Notes: generated by a model not told the origin, from the letters alone. Numbered from the stretch's first letter, positions 17,879 to 27,374 are shown. The stretch is 64,000 nt of DNA from JAGLOK01 sp963676355 (GCA_963676355.1 OY781093.1:372001-436000), one strand, 5' to 3'. Numbers and translations are program-made.

Positions 17879-18445
17879 ATGAAAACACTTATATTAAACG
17901 GTTCTACAAAAAGAAACGGTGATACAGCGGCGCTGACTAATGAATTAGCAAAACACTTAAGTGGAGAAGTAAAAATTGTTTCTTCGTTTTTTGATGATAT
18001 TAGTCCTTGTATTGATTGCCGATATTGCTGGAGTAATGTCGGGTGTGCCATTAAAGATGATATGCAGAACATATACGATTATCTTGAAAGCTGCGATAAT
18101 CTTGTGGTTGCTTCACCTATTTGGTTTTCCGAATTAAGTGGTCCTTTGCTAAACCTTGCAAGTCGAATTCAAACCTATTTTGCCGCAAGATGGTTTAGGA
18201 ATGAACCTAATAAGATAAAACACAAGAATGGAGTATTGTTACTTGTTGGTGCGGAACCCGGCACCGAGAAAAAAGCTTGCAGTACCGCTCATACTATTTT
18301 CAAGCATGTGAATGCACTGCCTTGTGTTGCGTCTATCTTTTCGTTGAATACCAACAATGTTCCGGCATCGGAGGATTCAAAGGCACTCTCCGAAATTCAT
18401 AACACAGCGGCTCTACTAAATCAATTTTATGTTGATAATTCGTGA
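17879..18445 (+). CDS. Flavodoxin-fold NAD(P)H-dependent oxidoreductase
   Basis: This 188-residue protein has an N-terminal flavodoxin-like FMN-phosphate site (LNGSTKRNGDTAAL), a CIDCRYCW cysteine-rich segment near residue 45 and the family's PIWFSELSGPLLN stretch near residue 80. It belongs to the NADPH-dependent FMN reductase / iron-sulphur flavoprotein superfamily that reduces quinones or small electrophiles. The ATG at 17879 is chosen because AAGGAG lies 8 bases upstream; an upstream in-frame TTG overlaps that site. It is monocistronic and the substrate is unknown. Confidence 0.8.
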   Translation: MKTLILNGSTKRNGDTAALTNELAKHLSGEVKIVSSFFDDISPCIDCRYCWSNVGCAIKDDMQNIYDYLESCDNLVVASPIWFSELSGPLLNLASRIQTYFAARWFRNEPNKIKHKNGVLLLVGAEPGTEKKACSTAHTIFKHVNALPCVASIFSLNTNNVPASEDSKALSEIHNTAALLNQFYVDNS

Positions 18446-18538
18446 TTTGTATATTTGTTATTTTTAATTATATTTGACAACACCAAATATTTTTTAAATA
18501 AAGCACAGCTTACTAAACAGAAATAAGGAGTGCCTCGT

Positions 18539-19132
18539 ATGAACGATATAATATTGCCGTCACCTGAACTGGATTTGGAATATCTTCTGATGAAAGCATT
18601 GCAAAACCGCAGAACCAAAAGAAAGTGGTCTCCTGAACCGCTTTCCATGCAGGATGTGTCCAACATACTTTGGTGTGCGTGCGGCGAAACAAAGCCTGCA
18701 ACAAAGCGCAGTAAAAACCGAAGGACTATGCCATCGGGCTGCAATGCGCAGCTTGTGCATGTATATGCGGCATTGCCTACGGGCGTGTACAGATATAGCG
18801 AACCCGAGCACAAGCTCTTTCAAATAAGCAGCGAAGATATACGGTGCAATATAGGCAAACAGAAAATGATGAAATCCGCGCCGCTAGGACTTATATATGT
18901 AGCGGATTTTGGGAAAAATACGGGAATAATAAAAAGCGATTATGGGCAAAAGATGTTTGTCGGTGGCACAGAAGCTGGAATGATGAGTCAAAATGTATAT
19001 CTTTACTGCGCATCTGCAGGGATTAATACAGTTCTCATCGCGCTTACCGACAGAGAGCTTTTGAAAAAAGAAATGAACCTTGATGAAAACAGCGAAGTGA
19101 TTTATACGCAGGCTGTCGGAAGGGCAATTTAA
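18539..19132 (+). CDS. Nitroreductase family protein (SagB-like)
   Basis: This 197-residue FMN enzyme of the nitroreductase fold has the N-terminal RRTKRKWSPEPLSMQDVSNILW segment that binds FMN phosphate, a Ser/Cys-rich PSGCNAQ near residue 65, and the C-terminal AVGRAI. The sequence resembles stand-alone SagB-type proteins, whose better-known members oxidise azolines in peptide biosynthesis. No cyclodehydratase or precursor peptide is visible here, so a general redox role is more likely. The ATG at 18539 is chosen because AAGGAG is 8 bases upstream, while the GTG at 18530 overlaps that site. Confidence 0.78.
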   Translation: MNDIILPSPELDLEYLLMKALQNRRTKRKWSPEPLSMQDVSNILWCACGETKPATKRSKNRRTMPSGCNAQLVHVYAALPTGVYRYSEPEHKLFQISSEDIRCNIGKQKMMKSAPLGLIYVADFGKNTGIIKSDYGQKMFVGGTEAGMMSQNVYLYCASAGINTVLIALTDRELLKKEMNLDENSEVIYTQAVGRAI

Positions 19133-19144
19133 GAGGCTAATAAA

Positions 19145-19167
19145 AAAGGGCGGATAAACCGCCCTTT
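19145..19167 (-). terminator. Terminator of the AraC-type gene
   Basis: Nine-bp perfect stem AAAGGGCGG/CCGCCCTTT with a 5-base loop. On the minus strand it is followed by a T run, so it serves the leftward regulator gene. It may also weaken read-through from the nitroreductase gene. Confidence 0.82.
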
Positions 19168-19170
19168 GAC

Positions 19171-20019
19171 TTACTCTTTGATTGGTATCCACACTTCGCA
19201 TGGCACAGAGTCATCATCTGATGGGAGGTAATACTCCACCTGCGGTCCGTTAGATATCTCATATTCCGTAGCGGGAAGCCATTCTGAGAATATACGCTTC
19301 CACAGCGTCTGAACGTCTTTTACAGGTACAGGCCCGAATATGGCATATGTGCTTGCGGGAATGGTGAATTCTTTGAACTCGCCTTCTGCTTTTTTGGCTC
19401 CCACAGCTATAACGTAGTCGAATATATCATTCGCCTCGTCAAAATCCATGCATATTCCAAAGCATCCGCGATAATCTGCATTGTCAGCCAGTTTGCATAA
19501 TGCTTGATATGAGCCGTCCTTCATAGAGTCATCCCAAAACTTAGGTATCATCTTAAAGTTTTCCCCGTCCGTTGATGTAATTTTACGGCTTATTCCAACC
19601 AGGTTTACCGCTTGTTTTTTTGTAATCTTGTATTCCATTTCGACATCTCCTTTAAGTTGTAGTTGAAAGGATATTGGAGGAAACGCTTTTATCGGCGCGA
19701 ATGATTTTCTTGCCTGCGTGGGAGTTATGCCCTGAACGCTCTTGAATGCACGGGAAAATGACTCGTGTGAGCTGTAGCCGTAGTCAAGTGCAATATCGAT
19801 TATGCGGCGTTTGCTTTCTTTAAGCTCTTTTGCGGCGAGAGTCATTCTGCGGTTGCGGATGTATTCGCCCAGTGTGGTGCCTGTCACCATCTGAAACATG
19901 CTATAGTAGTAGAACTTGGACAGGCATGCTTTTTTGGCAGCGGTTCCAAAGTCTATTTCACCGCGCAGGTTATCCTCTATGTATTCAATCGATTCTTTTA
20001 TGCCGCTGAGACGTTTCAT
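19171..20019 (-). CDS. AraC-family regulator with GyrI-like effector domain
   Basis: This 282-residue two-domain transcription factor has an N-terminal AraC-type DNA-binding domain with two helix-turn-helix units (about residues 8-105; GYSSHESFSRAFKSVQGITP is the second). The C-terminal GyrI-like effector-binding domain (about 125-282) includes ANDIFDYVIAVGA and the final PCEVWIPIKE. Relatives such as Rob or BmrR-type domains bind amphipathic compounds. It is transcribed alone from an extended -10 box (20038-20046). Its target genes are not evident; the adjacent nitroreductase is one possibility. Confidence 0.88.
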   Translation of the reverse strand: MKRLSGIKESIEYIEDNLRGEIDFGTAAKKACLSKFYYYSMFQMVTGTTLGEYIRNRRMTLAAKELKESKRRIIDIALDYGYSSHESFSRAFKSVQGITPTQARKSFAPIKAFPPISFQLQLKGDVEMEYKITKKQAVNLVGISRKITSTDGENFKMIPKFWDDSMKDGSYQALCKLADNADYRGCFGICMDFDEANDIFDYVIAVGAKKAEGEFKEFTIPASTYAIFGPVPVKDVQTLWKRIFSEWLPATEYEISNGPQVEYYLPSDDDSVPCEVWIPIKE

Positions 20020-20037
20020 CTTTTTCCTTTCAAAGAT

Positions 20038-20046
20038 ATAATATCA
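20038..20046 (-). promoter_or_regulatory. -10 box of the AraC-type gene
   Basis: On the minus strand TGaTATTAT is an extended -10 element about 18 bases before the start codon, followed by AAAGGAAAA as ribosome binding site. Confidence 0.45.
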
Positions 20047-20087
20047 AATTGGAGTGCATGATTTATGATAATTTGTGCGATGCTGCA

Positions 20088-20888
20088 TCAAGCCATAACT
20101 TTATCAAGCCTTCTCATAAGAGAAAGCTCCTCAGGCTTTGGCACGTCTTCCGAGAAACGCGCGGCTATGGTTGGTATTTCCCAAGAAAGAATTTCATTCA
20201 TATCTATCGCTGAAAGCTTCAGAAGATGTTTTATGTATGCTTTTTTGACAGCAAAGCCGGCGGTACGCGATAAAAGAGCAGACAACTGACCGTTGGGATC
20301 TGTTGAATGGCTCAATATCATATAGGTGCGCATTACGTCGGCTTCAAAGCACCCCGCAGATGAATTGTTCCAGTCGATTATCCAATAATCTTTACCGTCT
20401 GTCATTACATTGTCGGGATGAAAATCGCAATGGCACACTGCTGTGCCGCGATTAAGCTTTTTTAGGGTTTTTGTTGCCTTGTCCGATATCTCTTTGGAGA
20501 GTACACTCTGTCGGCTTATCCCTAACAGAAGCCTTTCTTTATTGCAGGGCAGACCTTCAGCATGGGTATTTCCAATTTCGAAATGCAGCGATGCCATATC
20601 ACGGGAGTACTTTAGTATATTATGAGGATTCTTTTTTAACGCTTCTATCAATGTAATCCCATTTATTTTTTGATATATAAGAGCGCATCGTCCGTCTATT
20701 TTTGTTTTATCCAGCAGTTTGGGTACGGGAAGTCCGAGGTTTTGCACGATTATATGTGCTTTAGCTTCGCTTTCGAAAAGCCATTCAGGAAAGCCGGGGT
20801 TAAGGAGTTTTAACACCGATGAATCCGTATACTGATATACATCGGCTGTGCGGCCTCTGCCGACGATTTTGCCAAGTGTGTTTGCCAT
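20088..20888 (-). CDS. Aminoglycoside phosphotransferase (APH) family kinase
   Basis: This 266-residue kinase-like protein has an N-terminal GRGRTADVYQY glycine loop, a Lys in VLKLL, the catalytic HCDFHPDN (residues 153-160) and the metal-binding IIDWNNSS. This is the APH/choline-kinase fold, which phosphorylates small hydroxylated molecules. It resembles the uncharacterised phosphotransferases widespread in Clostridia rather than a known antibiotic-resistance enzyme, and resistance should not be assumed. Its gene starts 8 bases after the deoC stop, so the two are cotranscribed. Confidence 0.8.
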   Translation of the reverse strand: MANTLGKIVGRGRTADVYQYTDSSVLKLLNPGFPEWLFESEAKAHIIVQNLGLPVPKLLDKTKIDGRCALIYQKINGITLIEALKKNPHNILKYSRDMASLHFEIGNTHAEGLPCNKERLLLGISRQSVLSKEISDKATKTLKKLNRGTAVCHCDFHPDNVMTDGKDYWIIDWNNSSAGCFEADVMRTYMILSHSTDPNGQLSALLSRTAGFAVKKAYIKHLLKLSAIDMNEILSWEIPTIAARFSEDVPKPEELSLMRRLDKVMA

Positions 20889-20896
20889 ATTCGCTT

Positions 20897-21568
20897 TTAG
20901 TAACTATCGGCGCCTGTTCCGCCTTCAACGATTGCAATCCCTGCGCTTGCGCCGATTCGTGTTGCTCCAGCGTTTATCATAGTTCCCGCTGTTTCATAAT
21001 CGCGTACGCCACCGGATGCTTTTACGCCGATATCAGGGCCTACAGTTTTTCTCATAAGCGCAATGTCGCCAGCTGTTGCGCCGCCTGTTGAAAATCCTGT
21101 GGAGGTTTTGACGAAATCAGCACCGGCTGCAACTGCAGCTTGGCATGCCTTTTCTTTTTCATCATCATTAAGCAGACATGTTTCAATAATTACTTTAACC
21201 AAAGCCTTGCCTGATGCTGCAGTAACCACAGCTTTAATGTCGTTTTGGACAAAAGCCCAGTCGCCGTCTTTCGCAGCGCCTACATTTATTACCATGTCAA
21301 CTTCGTCTGCACCTTTTGCGATGACATCGGTCGTTTCAAATGCCTTGGTTTCTGAGGAGTTTGCGCCCAGTGGAAAACCAACCACAACGCATGTTTTTAC
21401 ATCGCTGTCCTTAAGTTCCTCTGCAACAAGAGCAACATGGGTGGGGTTTACACATACACTGGCAAAGTCATATTCTTTTGCTTCATCGCAGATTTTTTTC
21501 ACCTGATCAACGGTTGCGTTTGGCTTTAATATTGTGTGATCAATATACTTTGAAATATTTTTTATCAT
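20897..21568 (-). CDS. deoC: Deoxyribose-phosphate aldolase
   Basis: This 223-residue TIM-barrel enzyme cleaves 2-deoxyribose 5-phosphate to glyceraldehyde 3-phosphate and acetaldehyde in deoxynucleoside salvage. The Schiff-base lysine is Lys154 in FVKTSTGF. The N-terminal YIDHTILKP and the C-terminal KASGGVRD stretch are family signatures. Length is typical. AAAGGA precedes the ATG. No other deo gene is nearby; the only partner is the downstream APH-family kinase. Confidence 0.95.
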   Translation of the reverse strand: MIKNISKYIDHTILKPNATVDQVKKICDEAKEYDFASVCVNPTHVALVAEELKDSDVKTCVVVGFPLGANSSETKAFETTDVIAKGADEVDMVINVGAAKDGDWAFVQNDIKAVVTAASGKALVKVIIETCLLNDDEKEKACQAAVAAGADFVKTSTGFSTGGATAGDIALMRKTVGPDIGVKASGGVRDYETAGTMINAGATRIGASAGIAIVEGGTGADSY

Positions 21569-21598
21569 AGTGTTTATCCTTTAATTTTTATTAAATAC

Positions 21599-21627
21599 AT
21601 TATAGTTCATTTGCGTAAAATATTAAA
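21599..21627 (-). promoter_or_regulatory. deoC promoter
   Basis: On the minus strand TTTAAT (21622-21627), a 17-base spacer and a perfect TATAAT (21599-21604). Upstream, two copies of CTGACA spaced about 22 bases apart could be regulator half-sites. Confidence 0.5.
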
Positions 21628-21705
21628 GCTGTCAGAAATTTTAAAGAAAATTTGTCAGGATTATGTTTTAGATTTTCGATGAAGAGATCATTTGGTACAG
21701 AGCAT

Positions 21706-21732
21706 AAAACAGCCTATGAGATAGGCTGTTTT
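21706..21732. terminator. Terminator of the dnaX-recR operon
   Basis: Perfect 12-bp stem (21706-21717 with 21721-21732, core AACAGCCTAT/ATAGGCTGTT) and a 3-base loop, directly after the leftward membrane protein gene. The arms end in A/T runs on both strands. Confidence 0.8.
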
Positions 21733-21753
21733 TGCTAGCTAAATTTTTTTAGA

Positions 21754-23655
21754 TTAATTCAATTTAAGCACTTTCCATCTACCTTCAGAATCAAATTCCT
21801 TTGCGCCGAGTGACATAAGTTCATCTACTTTTTCCTCGCCGAAGTCAACCAGAAGATATCCTGCGCCATATTCGTGAGCCACATCAACTATCTCTTGCAT
21901 GGATAGCTCATCGAAACTTGATTGGTTTCGAACATAGTAGCCGTTTTCATCCGTATACACTGCCTTTAAGGCTGTTAAGCGCTCCACCCATTCAAGCATG
22001 CCATCATCGGTAAAGGGCATGTTCTTAAATGCTACAACAGACGACCTGAGTGAGAATATTCTGAAATATGCTGTAGTTATGTCGTTTGGATCTCCCAAAA
22101 ACAGTGCTTGTTCAGAAGTGCTTTCATTAAATCGCAAAGCTAAAACGCGGGCGGAATTATCAATGTCTGAAAGTGAGAACACGCTTCTTGGGCTTTTTAC
22201 TTTAAGTCCTTGGAAGTTGCCTGTAACATCCACCCAAGGAATCAGTATTATAAGAACAGCCAAAAGCACGGCTGCAACCTTCGATATAAATTTGTCTGCT
22301 TTTCTTATTGCAATCTTGTCAGCCATATATGTGATGGCTATGAGTGTGATTATTGCAATCGTGTAAAGAATCTTTATAAGAAGTGCGATGTTTGAAGCAA
22401 ACATTGAGATTACAAGAACAGTAATCACCGTCATTGCGATGTGGGAAATCGCTTTAAGCGATATGAGTTCGCGTTTATCGCACCACTTTGCAAATATCAG
22501 ATAAATCGCTGTTAATAAAAGCAATATGCCGCTGTAAGTTTTGATGTTTATCTGGGGAAGTGCTGTCATAAAGACTATAAGCGCAGCTGCAATATATTCT
22601 TTTTTCAGTACAAGTTTATATGAGCTGAATGCAAGTATTGAAGCCAAGAAAAATCTATAGACAAATACATTTCTTGCAGGCTGAAGCTTTGCGATAAATG
22701 CTATTGGTATTATTTCGACAAACACATAGTTTATAACAAGGATTACCGCCATGAGCGCTGTTGTCACAAACAAGAATGCTTTCATTTTTTTATAAAGGCG
22801 GCTGTCTTTTGCACTGTAGCATAAAACAAGAAACACACCTGCAATATATGCTGCGAAATTAGCCCACTCCAAAGGCTCCCACGAAGAAGGAACATGATGA
22901 TGTGGATGCCTTAGATACGCATGTATTTTAACAAACTGCTCATTGGATAAAAGCCCGCTTCCTGTAGTGCCTGAAATATACATGAGCAAAAACACGGCGA
23001 TGCATGCCACAATCCATATAAGCGGTGCAAATAGCAGCTTGTAGTTTTTATCTTTTACAACTTTTATTACGAGGAACACAAGCGCAAACGCAGCGCAGTA
23101 GCTTCCTGCCGTAAAATGCAAAAGAGCAGCTATTGCAAAAAGTGAAAACGCAAAATACCACTTCTTGTCCAAAGCCTTAACAAAGCCCCACACACCAATG
23201 CAAAACGCAGCCTGCGCATAGTAGAAAGAAGGATACCAAATAGGGTTTCGGCCTATCCTGAGTCCTGACATAGCGTATATGCTCAAAAACATAAGTACAG
23301 CTGACATTATATAATATCTTTTGCCACCTATGCGTCTTGAAATTGCGATTATTCCCGCGGCAAAAACTGCAACTGTAATGACATAAAGTCCGGCGGATAA
23401 CGCTTGCCACGGAATTCCTGTGCGTAAAAGCAGAGCAATTATATTGTCTGAAATGCTTTGTGCGTTAGGACGCGTAAACTCCATTATGGAAAAGTCGTTT
23501 GTAAATATACCATCGTTTGCGATTGCAAGCGGAGTTGCCATATAAGTTGTTAGGTCTCCCGTTGCATATACCATGCCCGAAAGCAGTATTATAACCGCCA
23601 CAAGAAAAATCGATAACCATAAGTCCGCTTTTCTTTTGCTAATTTCCTGCATCAT
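21754..23655 (-). CDS. Large polytopic membrane protein, possibly GT-C-like
   Basis: This 633-residue protein has about 12 hydrophobic segments between residues 14 and 480, then a soluble C-terminal domain of about 150 residues. An early periplasm-side loop (ATGDLTTYMA, then NDFSIMEF) and the overall plan resemble multi-pass sugar or polyprenyl-phosphate-dependent transferases of the GT-C fold, but the usual acidic motif is not clear. I would treat it as a conserved membrane protein of unknown function. It lies 15 bases after recR in the same operon, where no functional link is known. Confidence 0.6.
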   Translation of the reverse strand: MMQEISKRKADLWLSIFLVAVIILLSGMVYATGDLTTYMATPLAIANDGIFTNDFSIMEFTRPNAQSISDNIIALLLRTGIPWQALSAGLYVITVAVFAAGIIAISRRIGGKRYYIMSAVLMFLSIYAMSGLRIGRNPIWYPSFYYAQAAFCIGVWGFVKALDKKWYFAFSLFAIAALLHFTAGSYCAAFALVFLVIKVVKDKNYKLLFAPLIWIVACIAVFLLMYISGTTGSGLLSNEQFVKIHAYLRHPHHHVPSSWEPLEWANFAAYIAGVFLVLCYSAKDSRLYKKMKAFLFVTTALMAVILVINYVFVEIIPIAFIAKLQPARNVFVYRFFLASILAFSSYKLVLKKEYIAAALIVFMTALPQINIKTYSGILLLLTAIYLIFAKWCDKRELISLKAISHIAMTVITVLVISMFASNIALLIKILYTIAIITLIAITYMADKIAIRKADKFISKVAAVLLAVLIILIPWVDVTGNFQGLKVKSPRSVFSLSDIDNSARVLALRFNESTSEQALFLGDPNDITTAYFRIFSLRSSVVAFKNMPFTDDGMLEWVERLTALKAVYTDENGYYVRNQSSFDELSMQEIVDVAHEYGAGYLLVDFGEEKVDELMSLGAKEFDSEGRWKVLKLN

Positions 23656-23670
23656 AAATATTCCTTATTG

Positions 23671-24264
23671 TTAAATTTCCACACGACCTGCGATTGCGCG
23701 GCCCAAAGTAACTTCATCTGCATATTTTAAGTCTGAGCCTATGGGCACGCCATGTGCTATTCTTGTCACTTTTATGCCGAGTGGCTTTATAAGCTGCGAG
23801 ATGTACATTGCAGTCGCCTCGCCTTCCACATCTGGATTGGTTGCAATGATTACTTCTTTTATGCCATTAAGTCTCGTTAAAAGCTCTTTAATCCTGATGT
23901 CATCAGGCCCGCGATTATCCCCTGGAGATATGCTTCCGTGAAGTACATGATATCTGCCGCTAAACTCGCCTGTTTTTTCCATAGCAGCAACGTCTCTTGG
24001 ATCGCTTACCACGCAGATAGAGCTTGCGTTTCTTGACATATCGCGACATATTGGGCACTTAGGACTATCGGCAAAGTCGCCGCATATATCACAAAGAACA
24101 ATCTTTTCCCTTGCCTCTTTTATGGCATCAGAAAGCGCTTGTGCGTCGCTTTTATCAGTTTCTATAATGTGATATGCAAGACGCGCAGCTGTGCGCCTGC
24201 CAATCCCCGGCAGTTTTGAAAACTCATTGACAAGCCGGGCAAGCGGTTTGATATATTCAGACAT
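23671..24264 (-). CDS. recR: Recombination protein RecR
   Basis: This 197-residue protein acts with RecF and RecO in loading RecA at single-strand gaps. The helix-hairpin-helix (LPGIGRRTAARLA), the zinc finger with Cys58, Cys61, Cys70 and Cys73, and the Toprim domain (VVSDPRD, then ATNPDVEGEATA) are all intact. The start codon overlaps the ybaB stop by one base. The dnaX-ybaB-recR order is conserved across bacteria. Confidence 0.96.
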   Translation of the reverse strand: MSEYIKPLARLVNEFSKLPGIGRRTAARLAYHIIETDKSDAQALSDAIKEAREKIVLCDICGDFADSPKCPICRDMSRNASSICVVSDPRDVAAMEKTGEFSGRYHVLHGSISPGDNRGPDDIRIKELLTRLNGIKEVIIATNPDVEGEATAMYISQLIKPLGIKVTRIAHGVPIGSDLKYADEVTLGRAIAGRVEI

Positions 24265-24623
24265 TAGAAAAGTCCCGGCATGTTGGGCATTCCGGCTGAA
24301 AATTGTCCCATTTTCTCACTATTGGCTTTTTCGGCAGAATCCATTGCCTCGCGTACGGCGGCAACCACCATATCTTCAAGCATTTCCACATCGTCAGGAT
24401 CTACAGCTTCAGGTTTAATGCTTATGGACACAAGTTCCTTTGAGCCTTTAACCACAGCTTTAACCATTCCGCCGCCTGATGATGCCTCAAACTCCATATC
24501 GTTAAGCTCTTCTTGAGCAGATTCCATCTGTTGCTGCATTTGCTGAGCCTGTTTTAAAAGGTTTTGCATGTTTGCTCCGCCCATTGCTGGCCCGCGTCCG
24601 CCGGGTCGTTTTCTTTTAGCCAT
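24264..24623 (-). CDS. YbaB/EbfC nucleoid-associated protein
   Basis: This 119-residue protein is of the YbaB/EbfC family, which binds DNA as a dimer with a tweezer shape. The central coiled region MQNLLKQAQQMQQQMES and the following EFEASSGGGMVKAVVKG stretch are diagnostic. A basic N-terminal extension (KRKRPGGRGPAMGG) and a Met/Pro/Gly-rich tail lie outside the core. It sits between dnaX and recR in the usual order. Confidence 0.93.
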   Translation of the reverse strand: MAKRKRPGGRGPAMGGANMQNLLKQAQQMQQQMESAQEELNDMEFEASSGGGMVKAVVKGSKELVSISIKPEAVDPDDVEMLEDMVVAAVREAMDSAEKANSEKMGQFSAGMPNMPGLF

Positions 24624-24642
24624 TTTCTATTACCTCCAAAAT

Positions 24643-26520
24643 TTACTCTATTGATACAATATTATCAGGGAAGACATCATAGACTTGTTTCATAAATTCG
24701 TTGTCTTCCTCGCTGAATCTTTCTATAACGACACTGACTATAATATGCTGTTTTGCAACTTCCTTCAACATTTTGTTTAAAGTGTTGCGAAGCTCGCCGT
24801 CCTCTAATCGCTTTGCGGAGGATTCATCGTTTTCAGTGAATGAAACCGTCAATGTCTTGCAGTCATAACTTGCAACTTTTGCTTTTTTCATTGCCATGTG
24901 CAGTCGCATCTGTTTCTTTTCGCGCGCAGTTTTTATGGCTTTATTCCAAATATCTTCGCCTTCTTTGGTTTTTTCAGGTGAGATTATTTTTTCCTTCAAG
25001 GCTTCAGCAGAAGCAGTTTCCTGTTCTTTTACCTCAATAGGTTTTTCTGTTTCTTTTTGAACTTCTGTTTTTTTTGTTTCCTCTTGAAGCTTTGGTGTTT
25101 TTGGAATCTCGGGTTCTTGCCAATCAGCGTTATCTTCATCATCCATCGGCGGTTCATATTCAGGAGGAACAAACTCCTGTCCATAAATATCATCATAGTG
25201 ATTGTCGGATTGCGATGTATTTTCTTTTGCAGTTACATCCGAAATCTCTTGATCAATAGATTCATTCTTTTTTGAAAAATCCTCGTCCTTTATTGGGAAA
25301 AACTCATCCTGCTCCTGCTCTTGTTCTTGAATTGCTAAAGAGGGGGTTGGTTTTACTGAAATGTTTCCTGAAGCGATCTTTTTTTCCAATATCTCTATGC
25401 GTTCAATAAGCGCCTCGTAGCTTTTTTCCTTTTGAACTCTGCATGCTTTTCCAACTGCAAGCTCTAGCCATATCTCCGGTCGTGCGGCATAGCGCAAGTC
25501 GTTTTCGAGGGTTGAAAATATCTCCATGCATTTTAAGACTGAGCCTGAAGACACTTTTTTTGCCAAAGCTCGAAATCTGTCCAGAGAGGATTCATCAAGG
25601 CTTAACCCTTCTTGAATTTTCGGCGAAGAGTTTTGAACGATGTATAAATCCCTAAACATTTGCATTAAATCCGATGCGATGGTGGATGCGCTGCACCCTT
25701 TTTCCATCATGGTTCCAAGGCCGCCTAGTGCGCGTGCAACATTTTGGTTAAGAACAGCTTCGCACAAAGCAAAATATAAAAGCTTGTCGGCTGAACCCAA
25801 TGTCTCGGATACGAGTTTTGTATCAATCTCAGTTTCGCCCATTGCAACCATCTGATCTAAAAGAGAAAGAGCATCACGCATACCGCCGGCCGCAGCTCTT
25901 GCTATTGCAAAAAGGGCTTTTTCATCGGCTTTTACGTTAAGCTCGTCCGTAATGGTTTTTAAATATTTTGCTATGAGCGATGCAGTTATTCTTGTAAACT
26001 CAAATTTCTGGCATCTTGAAAGCACTGTAACAGGCAGCTTATGCGGTTCGGTTGTCGCCATGATAAAAACTATATGCTCGGGCGGTTCCTCCAGTGTTTT
26101 AAGAAGTGCATTAAATGCATTAACTGACAGCATGTGAACTTCGTCTATTATATAGACGCGATATTTTCCTGCAACAGGCATATATTTCACGTTTTCGCGA
26201 AGTGTACGGATATCATTGACTCCTGTGTTTGACGCCGCATCGATTTCGACTATATCAAGATTGTTTTTAGCAGACAGCGCTTTGCATGTATCACATTGCA
26301 GGCATGCTTCGCCTTCATTGGGGCTTGTGCAGTTAATGGCTTTTGCAAATATCCTAGCCATCGTGGTTTTGCCTGTGCCTCTTGGACCACTGAAAAGATA
26401 GGCATGTGAAACCATGCCCATCTGTACTTGGTTTTTAAGAACGCGAACAACCGCTTGCTGTCCTATTACCTCTGAAAAACTTTTAGGTCTTATCTTGTTA
26501 TATAGTGCGGTGTAAGCCAT
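24643..26520 (-). CDS. dnaX: DNA polymerase III gamma/tau subunit
   Basis: This 625-residue clamp-loader ATPase loads the sliding clamp and ties polymerase to helicase. It has Walker A GPRGTGKT (residues 45-52), zinc cysteines 64, 73, 76 and 79, Walker B DEVH (126-129) and the sensor-1 ATTEPHKLP. After domain III (about residue 370) comes a long acidic and Gln/Glu-rich linker (residues about 395-520), then a C-terminal tau-like domain. There is no obvious frameshift signal for a separate gamma form. It lies 19 bases before ybaB. Confidence 0.95.
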   Translation of the reverse strand: MAYTALYNKIRPKSFSEVIGQQAVVRVLKNQVQMGMVSHAYLFSGPRGTGKTTMARIFAKAINCTSPNEGEACLQCDTCKALSAKNNLDIVEIDAASNTGVNDIRTLRENVKYMPVAGKYRVYIIDEVHMLSVNAFNALLKTLEEPPEHIVFIMATTEPHKLPVTVLSRCQKFEFTRITASLIAKYLKTITDELNVKADEKALFAIARAAAGGMRDALSLLDQMVAMGETEIDTKLVSETLGSADKLLYFALCEAVLNQNVARALGGLGTMMEKGCSASTIASDLMQMFRDLYIVQNSSPKIQEGLSLDESSLDRFRALAKKVSSGSVLKCMEIFSTLENDLRYAARPEIWLELAVGKACRVQKEKSYEALIERIEILEKKIASGNISVKPTPSLAIQEQEQEQDEFFPIKDEDFSKKNESIDQEISDVTAKENTSQSDNHYDDIYGQEFVPPEYEPPMDDEDNADWQEPEIPKTPKLQEETKKTEVQKETEKPIEVKEQETASAEALKEKIISPEKTKEGEDIWNKAIKTAREKKQMRLHMAMKKAKVASYDCKTLTVSFTENDESSAKRLEDGELRNTLNKMLKEVAKQHIIVSVVIERFSEEDNEFMKQVYDVFPDNIVSIE

Positions 26521-26525
26521 TTATA

Positions 26526-27284
26526 TCATTCTCCATACCAAGAAATATAATTTATTTTTATTTCATCATCTTCAACACAAAGTTGAATTGTATATTCCAC
26601 ATTTCCGCCTTCGTGTTCTACATCAAAAACTTCTTCATAAACTACAATCACGTCATCTTCTTGCATGACTTCATAGTAGTTCCACTCTTGGGTAAGCACA
26701 TGATTTTTATAGCTTCCGTACGATGATTCAACTTCATCTAATAAAGCTATAAACTCATCTTCTGTTATATAAGTATAGAAAGCATCTGAGAATAAATCCA
26801 GTAACTCATCTGTATTTCCCTCACCATACGCTTTAAAAAATGCGTTTGTAGCATCGTAGTATACATCTTCAATTTCATATGAAATGCCGGATATTTTCAT
26901 TTCTTCGCCATCGTTTAGCAGCTCAAATTGTTCAACATAGGTTCCGTCAGTTCGCTCATAAGTCACATCATATTCGAGTGTGACCGAAGTTTCTCCATTA
27001 TTTTTGTAAAATGAAGTTCCAACGAGCTTATGGTCGTCAATCTCCCCTAAAATTGTAATTGTACTCATAAGAATTATTTCAAGATCATCTTCACTATCAA
27101 ATTCGTCAATGAAGTTATCGTGAAACAAATCAATGATATCGTTAGCATCTAAATCATCATACGCTTCATAAAACTCTTCTACCACAGCTTTGCTCTGGTC
27201 TACGCTTTTGTTTGAACACCCGGCAAACATAAAAACTGAAGCTGCCAGCATCAAAAGAACCAACATAATTGATAATTTTTTCAT
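26526..27284 (-). CDS. Putative lipoprotein, DUF4878-like
   Basis: This 252-residue protein has a lipoprotein signal peptide (basic start MKKLS, hydrophobic core, lipobox FAGC at about residues 20-23). The mature part is very acidic and seems to hold two similar NTF2-like units, each beginning with a short helix, EEFYEAYDDLDANDIIDLFHD and AFFKAYGEGNTDELLDLFSD, as in DUF4878-type lipoproteins. The ATG at 27284 is chosen because GAGG lies 7 bases upstream and the signal peptide starts there. It ends 5 bases before dnaX. Confidence 0.7.
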   Translation of the reverse strand: MKKLSIMLVLLMLAASVFMFAGCSNKSVDQSKAVVEEFYEAYDDLDANDIIDLFHDNFIDEFDSEDDLEIILMSTITILGEIDDHKLVGTSFYKNNGETSVTLEYDVTYERTDGTYVEQFELLNDGEEMKISGISYEIEDVYYDATNAFFKAYGEGNTDELLDLFSDAFYTYITEDEFIALLDEVESSYGSYKNHVLTQEWNYYEVMQEDDVIVVYEEVFDVEHEGGNVEYTIQLCVEDDEIKINYISWYGE

Positions 27285-27374
27285 AATACGACCTCTACCA
27301 CTTTCATTAATATTTTCTAAGAGAATTATAACAAATAGGTTAAAGCTATACAACCGACGTTTACAAATAGCAAA

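Noticed and set aside
18539..19132. Peptide (azoline) biosynthesis cluster around the SagB-like nitroreductase
   Set aside because: No YcaO-type cyclodehydratase, precursor peptide or exporter is adjacent.
20088..20888. Aminoglycoside resistance gene
   Set aside because: The fold motifs fit, but the sequence style is that of the broad uncharacterised phosphotransferase group and it is coupled to deoC; resistance is not supported.
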